This document shows, in pieces, positions 11,850 through 23,637 of a DNA stretch of 64,000 nt (positions are counted from its first letter, which is position 1; each line of letters begins with the position of its first letter). The notes below the pieces were generated by a model. It saw only the letters and a program-made list of their open reading frames with translations, was not told where the DNA came from and did not search any database. Both the position numbers and the translations under genes were made by a program. The stretch comes from Platerodrilus igneus (Eukaryota > Arthropoda > Insecta > Coleoptera > Lycidae). Location of the stretch: assembly GCA_036346225.1 (NCBI GenBank), contig JARFIW010001104.1:11744001-11808000 (forward strand), read 5' to 3'.

Positions 11850-11982
11850 TTTCTGGGTGGGTGCGTGCGTGGGCGCGCATGCATGCATGTGTGGGTGCTT
11901 GGATGGGTGCATGCGTGCGTACATGGGTGAGTGGGTGCCAGTGTGCGTGTGCACGTGTGTGTGTATGTGTGTTTGTGTCTTG
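11850..11982 (+). repeat. G/T-rich simple repeat (GTGCGTGC/GTGTGT type)
   Basis: Mixed GTGGGTGC, GCATGCATGC and GTGTGTGTAT units without a strict period. Reading frames through it are artefacts of the repeat. Confidence 0.8.
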
Positions 11983-14900
11983 TAATAGTGATTTAATTGG
12001 AATCTGTTATCAACAATTGAGTATATATAAATCTTTTTGTATTAGTAGTAAGTTGACTGAGTTGTCCACTGACAACTATCCTTTGAAACTGCAATTGGGT
12101 TGTAATGGGACACTTTCAGTTCACTAAATTGTATAATTGTAACTGCTAATTTATATGTTGTGTATACTTGACTACTTTAGTAAGGTTATAGATGTTGCAG
12201 CAACAATATAATTAATGAATACTACACTTCAAGACATTTTACTTTTAAGAAACAATCTCGATATGTGGTTAACATAAGCCTATGGAGAGCATTTTCTATG
12301 TTGAATTCAAATTGTGTTTTCCATAGTGCACTATAAAACTGTGCTTTTTTCGAATTTCAAATTACAAATGTGCATGCTAGTTACCATTTCAAAGACGTCT
12401 TCCTAAAACAATATTCGTCACCTCTCGTATCTTCGAAAACTCTAGTATGTATGTACACATAAACAGACACATGTTGTTTGATTTGGATAAATGCATCTTG
12501 AAAATTTCCTAAGTTAATGGTTATCGACAGTTTTTTGCTTTTGGGCAAGTTTTGCTATGAAATTAGTGTTTTGATTTTTTAGTAAGTTTACCATCTATAC
12601 TTTGCTCAATAGTTGTCCACTTAATTAACCCTTGCTCTTCTATCACTGCAGCATGAGTATTTATTTATTTATTGTTTTGGCGATTCTTGTTTTTTTTTAT
12701 ATTCTGTTACGGTAACTTTTTGAAATAGGACAATTCTGCATTAAGTTGCAACTACCTTAATTAAAAACCCTAATTTAAACCCCTTTTTATGTTATTCTCA
12801 AATTATACAAGTTCTATAAATACGTGTTAAACTGTCCTGTATAAAATTTCCCTCAGTACGTGGAATATATTTTCTAACAGTTTATAATTCTTTGAAATGT
12901 TTGCTCCTCAAACGACTTTAAAGAATTTCTCTTTCTTTGAAATACGTGGTTGTTTTTTCCAATAGTGTATTCTACGAAAACATGTTTGAAAACAAGCGCT
13001 TTGTATAAAAATTTCGTTATATTTGCAGGCATTCGAGCTCGCACAAATTTTATGGGTAATAAAATTGGTCTGCTAATTAAGTTATTAAGTCGTTCCTCGT
13101 AGCGTGGATCGATAATAATAAGTACAAACCTCTATTCTTCTCTAAAAAGTCAGGCAACTGATTTGCTTGGCTATATATCTGGATGCATTTGTCTTTTATT
13201 TAATATCTAACTAGAAAACAAAAAATTTGTGTTTAAACTTGCTTAAATGGTTTAAAATAGATTTTGCTTTCCCATGTGCACAACGAAATTCAATGGAATT
13301 AATTATCGTATTTTGCCTTTGTTGCTTGCATTCTACAAATGTTTTCGCCGTTGTTGTCTGAAATATATACCTTTGCGTGCTTTTGTAGTACATGTAAAGC
13401 TCTATTGCTGGGAATGGTTTTATGTTTTCTTCTATAGTTTTGAAGTTGTATAAATAAAAGTTCAACTTTGAAAAAGGTCTCTTACTTATTCTGTCCTTTG
13501 ACTGTTATACAACGTTCTTTGAGCATTGTAAAGTCGCGCTTTTAAAATGCGTTTTGTGCTATTATACTTAAGTTGGTGGTTCCAGCACCCAGCCGCATTT
13601 CCTCATCCTAAGATGGTACCAAAGAGAAGATAGCTTCAGGTACAGTATATTTTTCTGTTTACTTTATTTTTGGTCGTTTCCGCAATAAATTGCAGATCAT
13701 ATGTTACCAAGTGCACGCTCACAACACGAACAGTTATGTACCTTATTCTTAGAGCTTGCTGTTTACCTTTCTATATAAATTAATGTTAACGTCAACAACT
13801 TGCTGTTTGAAATTTTAATGCGTTAGAACACTTTCTACTGCTTACTTTTCTGTATAAGTTAATGTTAACCTCAACAGCTTGGTGTGTAAAATTTTAATGG
13901 TATGTTCTTAAATTTTGAGGCGCGCTTCCTATAGCAGATGTTACTGTATTATTACTTTATTGTACATATTTAGGTCTGGAACATGTAAGTATTCTTGTAT
14001 TTAAATAATAAGATTTTATTCTCGATATTTTAAAATGTTTACGTTTATATTGTATTATACGTAAATTGACCCTTGGTATACATCATGTTATATCGAACGA
14101 TTACGTATACATGTTTTTGACGTTTGTAATATTCCTTTGGGGCTGTATGTGTTACTTACAGGTTGTAATATAGTTTTTCTGAGGTTTCTAATTTTTTTTC
14201 TTTCTGTATCACCCATCCCACTCTACGACATTTTTAAGCTAACCCGAACTCTAATTCTTTTGAAGTTCGATTCTACCATTCTGTCCCTGTTTTTGTTGCG
14301 GTATTCGGTGTAGGCGATTTTCTCTACTTACTTTGCTGCTTTCTTTCTTGTTTGCACGGAATACCTTAACAATTTATCCACAGCCTCTGCAAGATTTGTT
14401 TCAATCAGTCTTACAAGTTGGTAGTTAAGGGTATGATGTTATACTGCTGGCCAGTTTTGTTTTATGTTTTTATGTTGTTTCTTGGATGGTTTTTATCAGT
14501 GTTCTGTCATTTGTCAGGTACTGCTGTGAATTTAGTTATTGTTTTTCTTAATTTGGTGTTGCCATTTGCGCGATTGCTGGTTCTCCATTAGCGCATATCT
14601 AACAATTTTTAACTAATTTCAGTATATAATAACATTTGGATAAAGTTGCTCTTAGCTAATTCATGTTCATTGCAAATCTCATTGCCACCTCAGGCTTTTG
14701 TTGATTTCCATGCTTTGCTCTTCATTCAACAATATCGTACTTGGCAGCAATGAAACATTTTCCATGTTGGTTACATGTGAAATTGATGCAATGACCTTTT
14801 GAATTTACTTTACCATGGAATGGTAATTGAAAAACTGCTCCGGCTAGCTAATAGTGTCCAGGAGTGGAGGAGTATATAATTCTAACACTCGCATCTACCT

Positions 14901-16407
14901 GGAAAGGTCTCTGAACTCTCATTCCAATAATAAATTATGTGCACAAACTCACCTGGCACTAAGCTTATTTCGCTAAATGGTGAGTAATTTCCGCGATGAC
15001 ACTAAAATAATAAGTTCTTGCAAATCAGGTTGCTAGAGTCTCGTATACACTTGTCTTTTTACTGCAATTGCTAACTTAAAAGAAACATGAATAAAAGCTG
15101 CTTCTTTTAATCTGTATTAAAACATAGATATGATTGTAACAAAACAAATTGATTAAATTAACTATCCTTATTATGCTAAAACTACATGTAAAAGAAGAAA
15201 CTATTAATTACGAATATTCAATCGAGCTAAATATGTATCTATCAGGGTCTGTAATTATATTGGTGATCCTTTCCATGGTTTTAAATCACTTTCATTCAAG
15301 TGTAAAAGTTCACTTACTAAGAATATGAATTGTATGCATTTAAATCTTAAATAACAGTTTGAAATATACAGCGGGTGGAAAAATTCAACGACTTAACGGT
15401 TTATTTTCTTCTAAGGCTCGGGCAACGTCGTGTAAGACAAAGGTGTTAGTAAGTAATCTTTGAAATCCAACGGATGTTGACGAAAGTGTTCACTTACTGG
15501 ATCACTTTCACTAAGTACCAATAACTTCTTTAATTCCGTCCTCGCAAGTGCGTTCGAGAGCTATTAATTAACAGATTCGACTTTACGAAATTACAATACT
15601 TTAAATTACTTAAAAACTTGTCATCATTCGATGCTAGTTGTTACTTGATTCAATTATAACCACTTGAAAAGCATGACTAACCGACTGTTTTAATACCCCA
15701 TTCTATTGTGATTTAACGGAATATATGTTAAAATGTTCCTGGGGGTTTACATGATGTACTGATTCACAGGGCTTGTGTGACGAGCTGTTATGAAGTTGAG
15801 ATCAAGGGCTTTTTTGCTGTATGAGAATATGTGTATTGGCATTCTCGCACTGAAATTTTACATCTGCACCACAGGATTTAGTCTCTAAGCATTTGATTTT
15901 ATGGTCTTTTATACTTCTATTTAAATAATTTAAAATTATTTGGGTATCTTTGCAATGTGTGAGAATGTTTTCAACTCTGCACTTGTAGAATGATTGGTCA
16001 TGGAGTGCTTTTCTAATTTGGTATATCTTTAGTGAAGTCCCGGTTTTTAATTGCTGGTTTTAAAAGAATGTACTAAGTACTTTACTATTTATTTCGGTAT
16101 TTTACTTTAATAATATTATTGAATAGTCTCATTATAAAGTGTAAAGTATCGACTTCTATAAAAATTTTGAGATTTTTCTTATTAAAGCTCCTGAACTAGC
16201 TAAAATTGATAAATATTTTCTTATATACAAATGTATGCATAATTAATGCACGATTACACTCACTTCTACTCTCACATTCTAGATATTCCAAATAAGTTAC
16301 TAATAAAGAATTTTTGTTTGCTTTATTTAATCAAGAATTGTCATAATATTTGAATTCGACCTGTGTCCAAAGTTTGAATTAAATTTTTACATTGTTAAGT
16401 TTTACAG
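11983..16407. other. long non-coding stretch, probably SMC5 intron
   Basis: No exon of SMC5 or of another gene could be recognised in these 4.4 kb. The position just upstream of an internal SMC5 exon with a clear 3' splice site suggests intron. Repeats cannot be excluded. Confidence 0.4.
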
Positions 16408-17026
16408 AAAGCGGTTTCGAAAATAGTGACCATTCAAACCGAAATCAAAGAAGCATTTAAAAACTTTTCACAATGTCAAATTCAGCATGAACTAGACACA
16501 ACCAAGTTGGAAACTTCACGGAAGCAAGTGACATTTTTGGAAAATCAAAGTGACGAAATACGCCGTCTTTGTCAGCAAGCAGAAGAAGCATTAACTCGCA
16601 TAAAAGCAACATACACACATACTATGACTGATGCTAAAGCAGCATTAACCAAAGCAAAACAGATTTCAAATGGGCTTACTCCTGATGATGATGGTTTTAA
16701 GGAATTTAAAGCGGCATATGATAACTTACCAGATGACTTAGAAGAACTTCTGGCTGAAAAGGAGCATTTAGTTTCTAAAATTGATTGTTTAAAAACTGCT
16801 GACATAAGAGAACTACAATTGTATGAAAGTAGAAAAGAAATGATTCAAAGAATGGAGAGTGAAATTGCTAATGAAAATTTCCGGCTGGATAGAATTAATT
16901 TAAAAATGGATGATCTACTAAAGGAATGGTTTGAGCCTCTGCAGGAACTGGTTGAACAAATTAATGAAAAATTTAGTAATGCATTTAGGAGAATGGGCTG
17001 TGCTGGAGATATTAGTATATGTAAAG
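16408..17026 (+). CDS. SMC5: SMC5, internal exon encoding the C-terminal coiled coil
   Basis: SMC5 is an ATPase of the SMC5/6 complex, which acts in chromosome maintenance and recombinational repair in the nucleus. This exon follows a TTTTACAG acceptor (AG at 16406-16407), starts at 16408 with AAA GCG GTT TCG and ends before GTGAGT at 17027. It encodes about 206 residues, mostly heptad-rich helix with many E, K, Q and L. It closes with LQELVEQINEKFSNAFRRMG and CAGDISICK, the conserved return from the coiled coil to the ATPase head in SMC5. The last codon is split after one base and completed by the exon at 38912 to give Gly, then ENEKDF. The stop at 17089 lies in the intron. Upstream exons are not in the window. 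Confidence 0.92.
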
Positions 17027-17178
17027 GTGAGTTAATAAATTGTTATAATAATTATTCCTCAAGCTTTTTTACTTTTTACCACAAAGATTAGTAAAATCTA
17101 TTGAATGTAGACTACTTTATCTTGAGTAACTTGAAATTGTGTAAATTGGAATATTGAATTATATGCAGGGGTTCAAAG

Positions 17179-17182
<4 letters not shown>

Positions 17183-17222
<40 letters not shown>
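17183..17222. repeat. (AT)n microsatellite
   Basis: A pure AT run within the SMC5 intron, with no recognised element end next to it. Confidence 0.9.
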
Positions 17223-17224
<2 letters not shown>

Positions 17225-17599
17225 CTGAGGTCATAAAAGGGCATTACCAAGCTCAAATTTGTATTTATGTCAAATTAGAAAGTGTAAAAATTTATCACGC
17301 GAAGTTTGAGTCATGTTTGAACAAAATCGGTACTGATTTGACAAAGTACCAGTAAATATTAGGGTTAGTGGAATATAGCATAAAATTTTAGTGTAAATAT
17401 TAATTATTAATAAGTTAGTAAACATAATTTGAGGCGCATAAGTGCGTAAATGCATATAAAACTTAAATTACGGCAAGCAGAAGTAACATTTGTTTTAATA
17501 TTCTAAAGAATAAAAGCTTTCAGCATATTTAAAGCGGCAGTCCTTAGTTAAGTTGCACATGTTATAGATTCTAAGAACTTTATAGTTGGAAAAAGATCA

Positions 17600-18079
17600 T
17601 GAACATAAAATCTTGTCAACAAATAATAGCGGGAATAATTCAATGAGGACGAAACACAGGTGCAGACAGCACGTACGAAAACAATATCGATTTATAGAAA
17701 GAAAAGACTATAGTTGCGAGGCTTGATATTGGAGCGGGTCGAAGACACGCTATGTTTTCAGAATAAATCTAGCAGAAAGGGTATAGAAATCTGGGGAGAT
17801 TTTACTAACAGAGCACGACGGTTACATTAAATAAACAAGAGTAGGATAAACGACAATAGCGGGGGTTAGGTAAAACAGCGCTTGTGAACAAACGGGAGAA
17901 TAATGGTGAAAGATGAAATAAGATGGAAGATTTTGTGTATAAGTGTGAATGAAACGACAGATATACGCGTCTACAGGGGCCGTATTATAGAGGCTAGAAC
18001 TTAAAACGACAGTTGAGATTATTTCGTGGTATCGAGCTTGTTTAGAGTGGAAATTTCCTGGATTTAAAATGTAGGGGGG
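17600..18079 (+). other. purine-rich stretch ending in a polypurine tract
   Basis: A/G-rich sequence ends in TAGGGGGG at 18072-18079, directly before TGATTTTGAAG. By comparison with 25391-25406 and with the 48.9 kb LTR it may be the 3' internal end of an LTR element. Confidence 0.35.
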
Positions 18080-19300
18080 TGATTTTGAAGATAAACCCGT
18101 AGGGGGTGGTAAATCGCTCTCTTCTCTTTTGTCTTTACTTACGATCGCCTACCTTACTACATAGTAAAGTGATTGAGTAAAATTACAGTTGACTAGGTGC
18201 TTTTTATATCTTTGGCTAAAGAATCAAAATTATAACGCATGTAAGTACAGTTTTAGTACTGGGTGTTGGAAGGCGGTGTATGTACTTGGAGTACAAAGTA
18301 AATGTATGGATGGACCAGCAAGTGCACGAGAGCATGGTAGTACCGTGCACTTGTGTGAGAGAATTTAATTAGAAACGGTGTGTTCCTGATGCTGGGAGGC
18401 CACCTGGAGACAGTATCTGAACGTGCAGTCGAGAAGGAGGATCACGTTGGAGATGGTGTCCATGTAGAGAGCACTTAAAACAAAATCCAGGTAACTCTAC
18501 TTATAAGACTTTTGTTTGTTTTCGTTGGTGATTTTCTGGGTGACAATTTTGTGATTTTGTGTATTTATTATGTTATAAAGACATTTTAATTGATGAGTCA
18601 ATTTAAAAAGGACTAAATGAAAAATTTATGTAATAATTTGATGATATCACTTGAAGGTGAAAACTATAATTTTTGTAAAAGGTAAAAGGATTTTAGGAAA
18701 TTGCAGTGCCGTTGTTAGCACGTAGATAAAAGGTTTACTATGAGCTCGTATTTGACCTGCGGTATAAAGTAAAGGTTGGAAATAAGCCCAGTTACTTTGT
18801 TGCAGGATTGATGTAGGATGAGTTTAAATTTATTGTCATTAAACTGAGCTATTATTTACCACAATTAATAAAACGGTTTTGAACTTAAACTAAATTGATA
18901 CGCAATTGATTGGATAGGTTAATAAATATTTATGTACGTTTGGCAATTCTTGTTATTTTTGGTAGGTGGCGGATATCTCTGAGGAAGCTGAAGGTTTTAG
19001 CGTTTGAGTGAAGAGCATCTTTAGAGGATATTGGTGTTAAAGAGTATAAATTGTAAGTCTATGTGGTAGGGCTTCAATTTTAGGTAGGTAGAAAATTTTG
19101 TAATTGCATTAAAAAAAATTTGGGGCATGAATTAGAGTCGTTACAACGGAGGATACACAGCAATTATGTCAGCCCAATGCTGGGGCACGATTGTACAGGA
19201 TTAACATCACAGCAAATATGGTACTCAAGCGAGGGGCTCGAGAAACATCATAGCAAAAATATGGCGCCCAAAGCGTAGGGGCCTGAATGGAAACACAGCA
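18080..19300 (+). mobile_element. LTR-like copy (about 1.2 kb) after a polypurine tract
   Basis: It starts with TG after the G run and aligns loosely with 25407-26800. Shared pieces are GCTCTCTT near the start, a CCAGGTAACT motif (18487-18495 here; 25904-25912 there) and AAGCCCAGTTACTTT near 18786 and 26203. It ends in primer-binding-site-like units and CACAGCA at 19294-19300, directly before (AT)n. No coding sequence follows, so this is a solo-like 3' end of an element. Confidence 0.5.
19151..19300 (+). repeat. array of three primer-binding-site-like units
   Basis: CACAGCA-type starts at 19156, 19208 and 19249 are each followed by a degenerate tRNA-Lys 3'-end complement: GCCCAATGCTGGGGCACGA, then CTCAAGCGAGGGGCTCGAG, then TGGCGCCCAAAGCGTAGGGG. 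A fourth CACAGCA closes the array. The unit length is about 41-53 bases. Confidence 0.65.

Positions 19301-19343
<43 letters not shown>
19301..19343. repeat. (AT)n microsatellite between LTR end and Penelope-like copy
   Basis: An AT run with one AAAT interruption. It follows CACAGCA directly and precedes TAATATAGTTTG. Confidence 0.9.
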
Positions 19344-19344
<1 letters not shown>

Positions 19345-19349
<5 letters not shown>

Positions 19350-20111
19350 TTTGCGGATTAAACCCAATGCCTGTGCATTGACCACACACGCTAATAACAG
19401 CAAACATAAAATAGACTGGGATAACCCTAAAATACTACAAATGGAAGGTAAGCGATCAAAAAGGGAATTTTTGGAAATGTGCCACATATTTAAAAACACG
19501 GATACCATGAATAAAAGGACAGATATAGATCAACTAAGCTGTATATACACGTATCTACTTAATTTTAAACCTAGAACAAACTTAATTAGACCAATAGCAT
19601 GACACAGGAACACGTACGTGCACGCGCGAACACTCGCACGCACGCACGCACGCACACACACAAACACACACACACACACATACGTTCACACATACCCACA
19701 CACATCCATGCGCATTCAACACACCCACACTCTATCAAGACAGGTTTAGAATACAATTGTCAAAATTATAAAAGAATTATCGTTGAAGGTTATTTACAGT
19801 ATACATGTTCACAAGGCAAATAGTTTATAGTTTACAGTTTTAAATGTTTTATTGTTCAATTTTAAAATTTGATGTATACTTTTAAGTTTTATATAGTTCA
19901 ATGATATTGATGTGCATTCAACCTCAATTTAGTAAGTACTTATTGTATATTGCTTGATGCCCATAATGACGTTTTTGTAGTTTCTTTGATAAAGGTTTGA
20001 AATAAACCGAAAGCTAAGAATATAATAAAGAGTACGCTTTAATAACCAGCTGACCTACAACCTGCTAATATCATTCAATATATTCAAATCAGCAAGGTCG
20101 TTATACTACAT

Positions 20112-20115
<4 letters not shown>
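19345..20115 (+). mobile_element. Penelope-like element, 5'-truncated copy
   Basis: The coding remnant at 19354-19599 gives RIKPNACALTTHANNSKHKI, then DWDNPKILQMEG, REFLEMCHIF and LSCIYTYLL. This is the C-terminal end of a GIY-YIG endonuclease, parallel to the copies at 6958-7182 and 7700-7950. The 3' untranslated region has a CA-rich block (19605-19720) and the tail CCAGCTGACCT with GCAAGGTC, as in the 6.3-8.5 kb copies. It ends at (AT)n. The 5' edge carries TAATATAGTTTG, an inverted piece of the element's own 3' end. Confidence 0.75.

Positions 20116-20146
<31 letters not shown>
20116..20146. repeat. (AT)n microsatellite
   Basis: An AT run between the end of the Penelope-like copy and the TTTTGCTGTG end of the palindrome. 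Confidence 0.9.
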
Positions 20147-20151
<5 letters not shown>

Positions 20152-20445
20152 TGTGTTATTCTTATTATATTCAACGAGCCCCTACGATGGGCGTCATAAA
20201 ATGCTGTGATATTTCTCCAGCCCCTACGATGTTTTATTAATTTTTAGTACCACGTTTGAGCATGTCATAAAATGCTGTGTTGTTTCAGCCCCACGATTGC
20301 ATCTATCAAAAAATGCTGTGTTATCCCCTTGAAAGCTTTTATTATTATTTTATTTTAAGCCCCACGATTTGAGCGTACATAAAATGCTGTGATATTTTTA
20401 TATTTGCCCCTTTGATCAATCAAGCACCTATGATGTGAAATGTTA
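20147..20445 (-). repeat. array of about four primer-binding-site-like units (left palindrome arm)
   Basis: On the minus strand CACAGCATTTTATG-type starts recur four times, followed by AATCGTGGGGCT, CATCGTAGGGGCT or similar. The outermost unit reads TGACGCCCATCGTAGGGGCT. The array ends CACAGCA at the (AT)n. Confidence 0.65.
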
Positions 20446-21921
20446 AGTTATGGATTTTCTTTTCCTCAACTAGCTGATTCAATTAAATAAAGCAATTCTA
20501 CAATACACAATATAATGATTAAATATTTACAACTTTTAAGATCTTCCCCTTTTCAGAATATTTACATATACCAGATTTAAGAAACTGAAGCCAGCAAAAC
20601 GAGCCTTGTTGTTTATATTTAGAGACCTTTTGAAACGTTTCAGGATGCCTATTACCTTTCATAAATTGATCAATGAAACCACTGTTTTGTTGACTCTTAC
20701 ATATACGCAAAATATTAAATTAAACAGTTTTCAGTAATAAATTATTATTAATATCGCTAACTTGGAATGGTTCTGTAGTTTCTCTGCATCCCCAAGAGTT
20801 TTCGTGTCCAGTCTGAATATTTAGAGTCGAATTTGGAAGTCGACATCAAAACTAAAATGCCATCCAAATCGTTATTAAAATCCCATAAGTTGATCCAATT
20901 TAAGATTCAATTAGAATATCAGTAAAATAAAGATTTTCCATGTCTGTAATTAACAAGACAGTAATAGAACATTTACCATGTCAGTAATTACCAAAAAGTA
21001 TTGAACCAGAGTAATTAACAGGAGGTGATTAACTAGGGCCCTATTTTTATTTATGTTAGAAATTGTATTTTCGCTAAGTTGTTGTTTACTTACGTCTATA
21101 ATAGATCAGCCCACACTTGCACAATTTGTACACTTTTAAAAATGATTTTTATTTGCTTTCGTATCACTGGTTACGTAAATAATTCAGCACTTCAGAGTAT
21201 CGTCTTGGCCCAGTTTAAAATGTATACTAAACTCGTTGCTCAATTGTTATCGTATTTAAAGGCCGTACCTTTCTTGTTTTCCATTCGTTTATTCACGTGT
21301 TGGGGCGACATCTTTTTCTTTTATCTTTGTGTTCTCCGGGAATTTTACCAATTGTGTAGATCAAATATTCGGATGAATACTTGAGTTGTCACGTATTCAT
21401 TTACATACCATGATATTTAATTGAGAAATCTCACGAATTTTCGTTCATTAAATCACGTATTCAGTGTTTATTACTTATTCTAATCTAAACCGAAATAATC
21501 AGGTGCTTGTTTATTTCCTAGTTAATATTGGATTTTTGAACAAATGTATTACTTTATGTCACGTACGATTTTCAAATAATGCCTAATTTTAGACTGCGTA
21601 TACGATGATATATTTAACGCACTTGTTTGAATATTTATCAAGCCAATTCATATAGGTTTCTTGTTGATTTTATTTTGATGCATTTTGTTACGTTTTCAAA
21701 TCTTATCTTAACTTGTAACTACTCTTGGATATTTCTATTTCTTATGCGTTTAATCTCTTGTATTTTTATATACAGTGTGCTCTTAACTAACAATATGTAT
21801 AGTGACCTATTTATTCTTATAATATCTGTAATTATGTGCTTTTGTAAACTGGAAGTTACTTTTATTTATTTTACGACCCCTGTGACTTAACCTACCCTTA
21901 AACTATGCTATAATTATAGCA

Positions 21922-21941
21922 ATATATATATATATATATTG
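21922..21941. repeat. (AT)n at palindrome centre
   Basis: A short AT run flanked by AGCA and TGCT, so the symmetry continues through it. Confidence 0.85.
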
Positions 21942-22554
21942 CTGTAATTATAGGGTTATTTTAGGGGTAGGTTAAGTTTTAGGAGTCGTAGAATAAACAA
22001 AAGAAACTCTCAAGTAACAAAACAACATAATTACAGATATTAGAAGAGTATATAAATATTATTAGTTGAGAGCACACTGTATATAGCAATACAAGCGATT
22101 AAACGCATATCCAAGAGTAGCTACGAGCAAAGATAAGAATTTAAAAATGTAACAAAACGCATCGAAATTAAATCAATGAAAAACCTGTATGAATTGGCTA
22201 GATGAATATTCAAAAACTGCGTTAATATATCATCATAAACGCAGGCAGAAATTATGCATTATTTGAAAAGTGTACGTGATCGTAAAGTATTACATTTGTT
22301 CAAAAATCCAATTTAACTAGGAAATAAACAAACACCAAATTTATTCCATTCAGATTAGAATAAAGCCAACAACAATAATACGTGATTTTATGAACGAAGA
22401 TTCCTGGGATTTCTGAATTAAATGTGAGGTATAACAATAAATTACGTCACAAACTGAGCATCCTCCATGCAATTAACCAGTACAATTGGTAAAGTTTCCC
22501 AAAATAACAACAGATAAGTCACTTGAAGTCGCCCAGCATGTGAAGTCAACGAAT

Positions 22555-23637
22555 CGCAAACAAAAGGGGCCGGGCCTATAAATATGATGACAATTGAACA
22601 ACCGGTTAGTATACTTTTGAAACTGGGCAGTCACTATACTCGAAAGTGCTAAATATTCACGCAAACAGTTAATTAAATTAAAGTGAGAATCATTTTAAAA
22701 GAGTGTAAAATTGTTTAAGCGAGCCGTACTTCTACAGATAAGTAAACAAGATTTAATGAAATTATACAATTTCTAATAATAAATACAACAGGGCTCTCAA
22801 TAAAGATCTTGTTAAGATTCTTAATAAAGATCTTGTTACGACTCCTGTTAAAACTTTTAATAACGATCTTAATTACGATCTTAAATACAATCTTGGATAC
22901 GAGTCAGGAAGACTCTGGCGAATGCTGCCTGTTAAATTAATTTGGTATTCTCTGAAAATGGTAAATATTCATTAATTACGGAGATGAAAAACTTTTTATT
23001 GGAACAACCTCACTAACAACGATTTGGATAGTGTTTTGGTTGGATGTCGACCTTCAAATTCGACTCAGAACATTCAGACTAGACACGAAAATTCTTGGGG
23101 ATGCAGAGAACCTACTGAACCACTTCAGGTTAGATATTTTGATATAATTTATTTCTATAAACTGTTTTATTTCAATAATAATTCAAAATGTAAAAGCCGA
23201 CAAACTGGGGTTTCTTGGATAAATTTATGAAAGGCAATAGGCATCTTGAAGCGTTTCAAAAGCTCTCTAAATGTAATAAAAAGCTCGTTTTGCTGGCTTC
23301 ATTTTCTAAAAATCTGACAGATGTAAATAATTTAAAAGGGGGAAGATATTTGAACAGGTTGTAAATATTTAATCATTATACTGTGTATTGTAGAATTGCT
23401 TTATTTAATTGAATCAGCCAGTTGAGGAAAAAGAGATTTAACATTTTTACAAGTGCTTGAGTAATAACAGGGCCTGCGAATATCACAACATTTATGGGCT
23501 GTCCAACCGAGGGGCGGAATTAATCACAGCATTTATGACATGCCCAAGTCGTGGGGCTTAATATAAGGGTAATATCACAGCATTTTATGTTATTATATTA
23601 ATATTTAGCCCCACAATTGGGTCGAACATAAAATGCT

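Noticed and set aside
11766..12127. Open frames on both strands over the GT-rich stretch
   Set aside because: Simple-sequence translation without conserved motif.
16572..16805. Minus-strand frame opposite the SMC5 exon
   Set aside because: Shadow of the SMC5 reading frame on the other strand.
19599..19823. Open frame rich in His/Thr/Arg
   Set aside because: It is the CA-rich microsatellite read in frame.
20147..20445. CRISPR-like array because of regularly repeated short units
   Set aside because: Units are degenerate, spacing is uneven, no cas genes, and the setting is eukaryotic; units match a tRNA-primer site instead.
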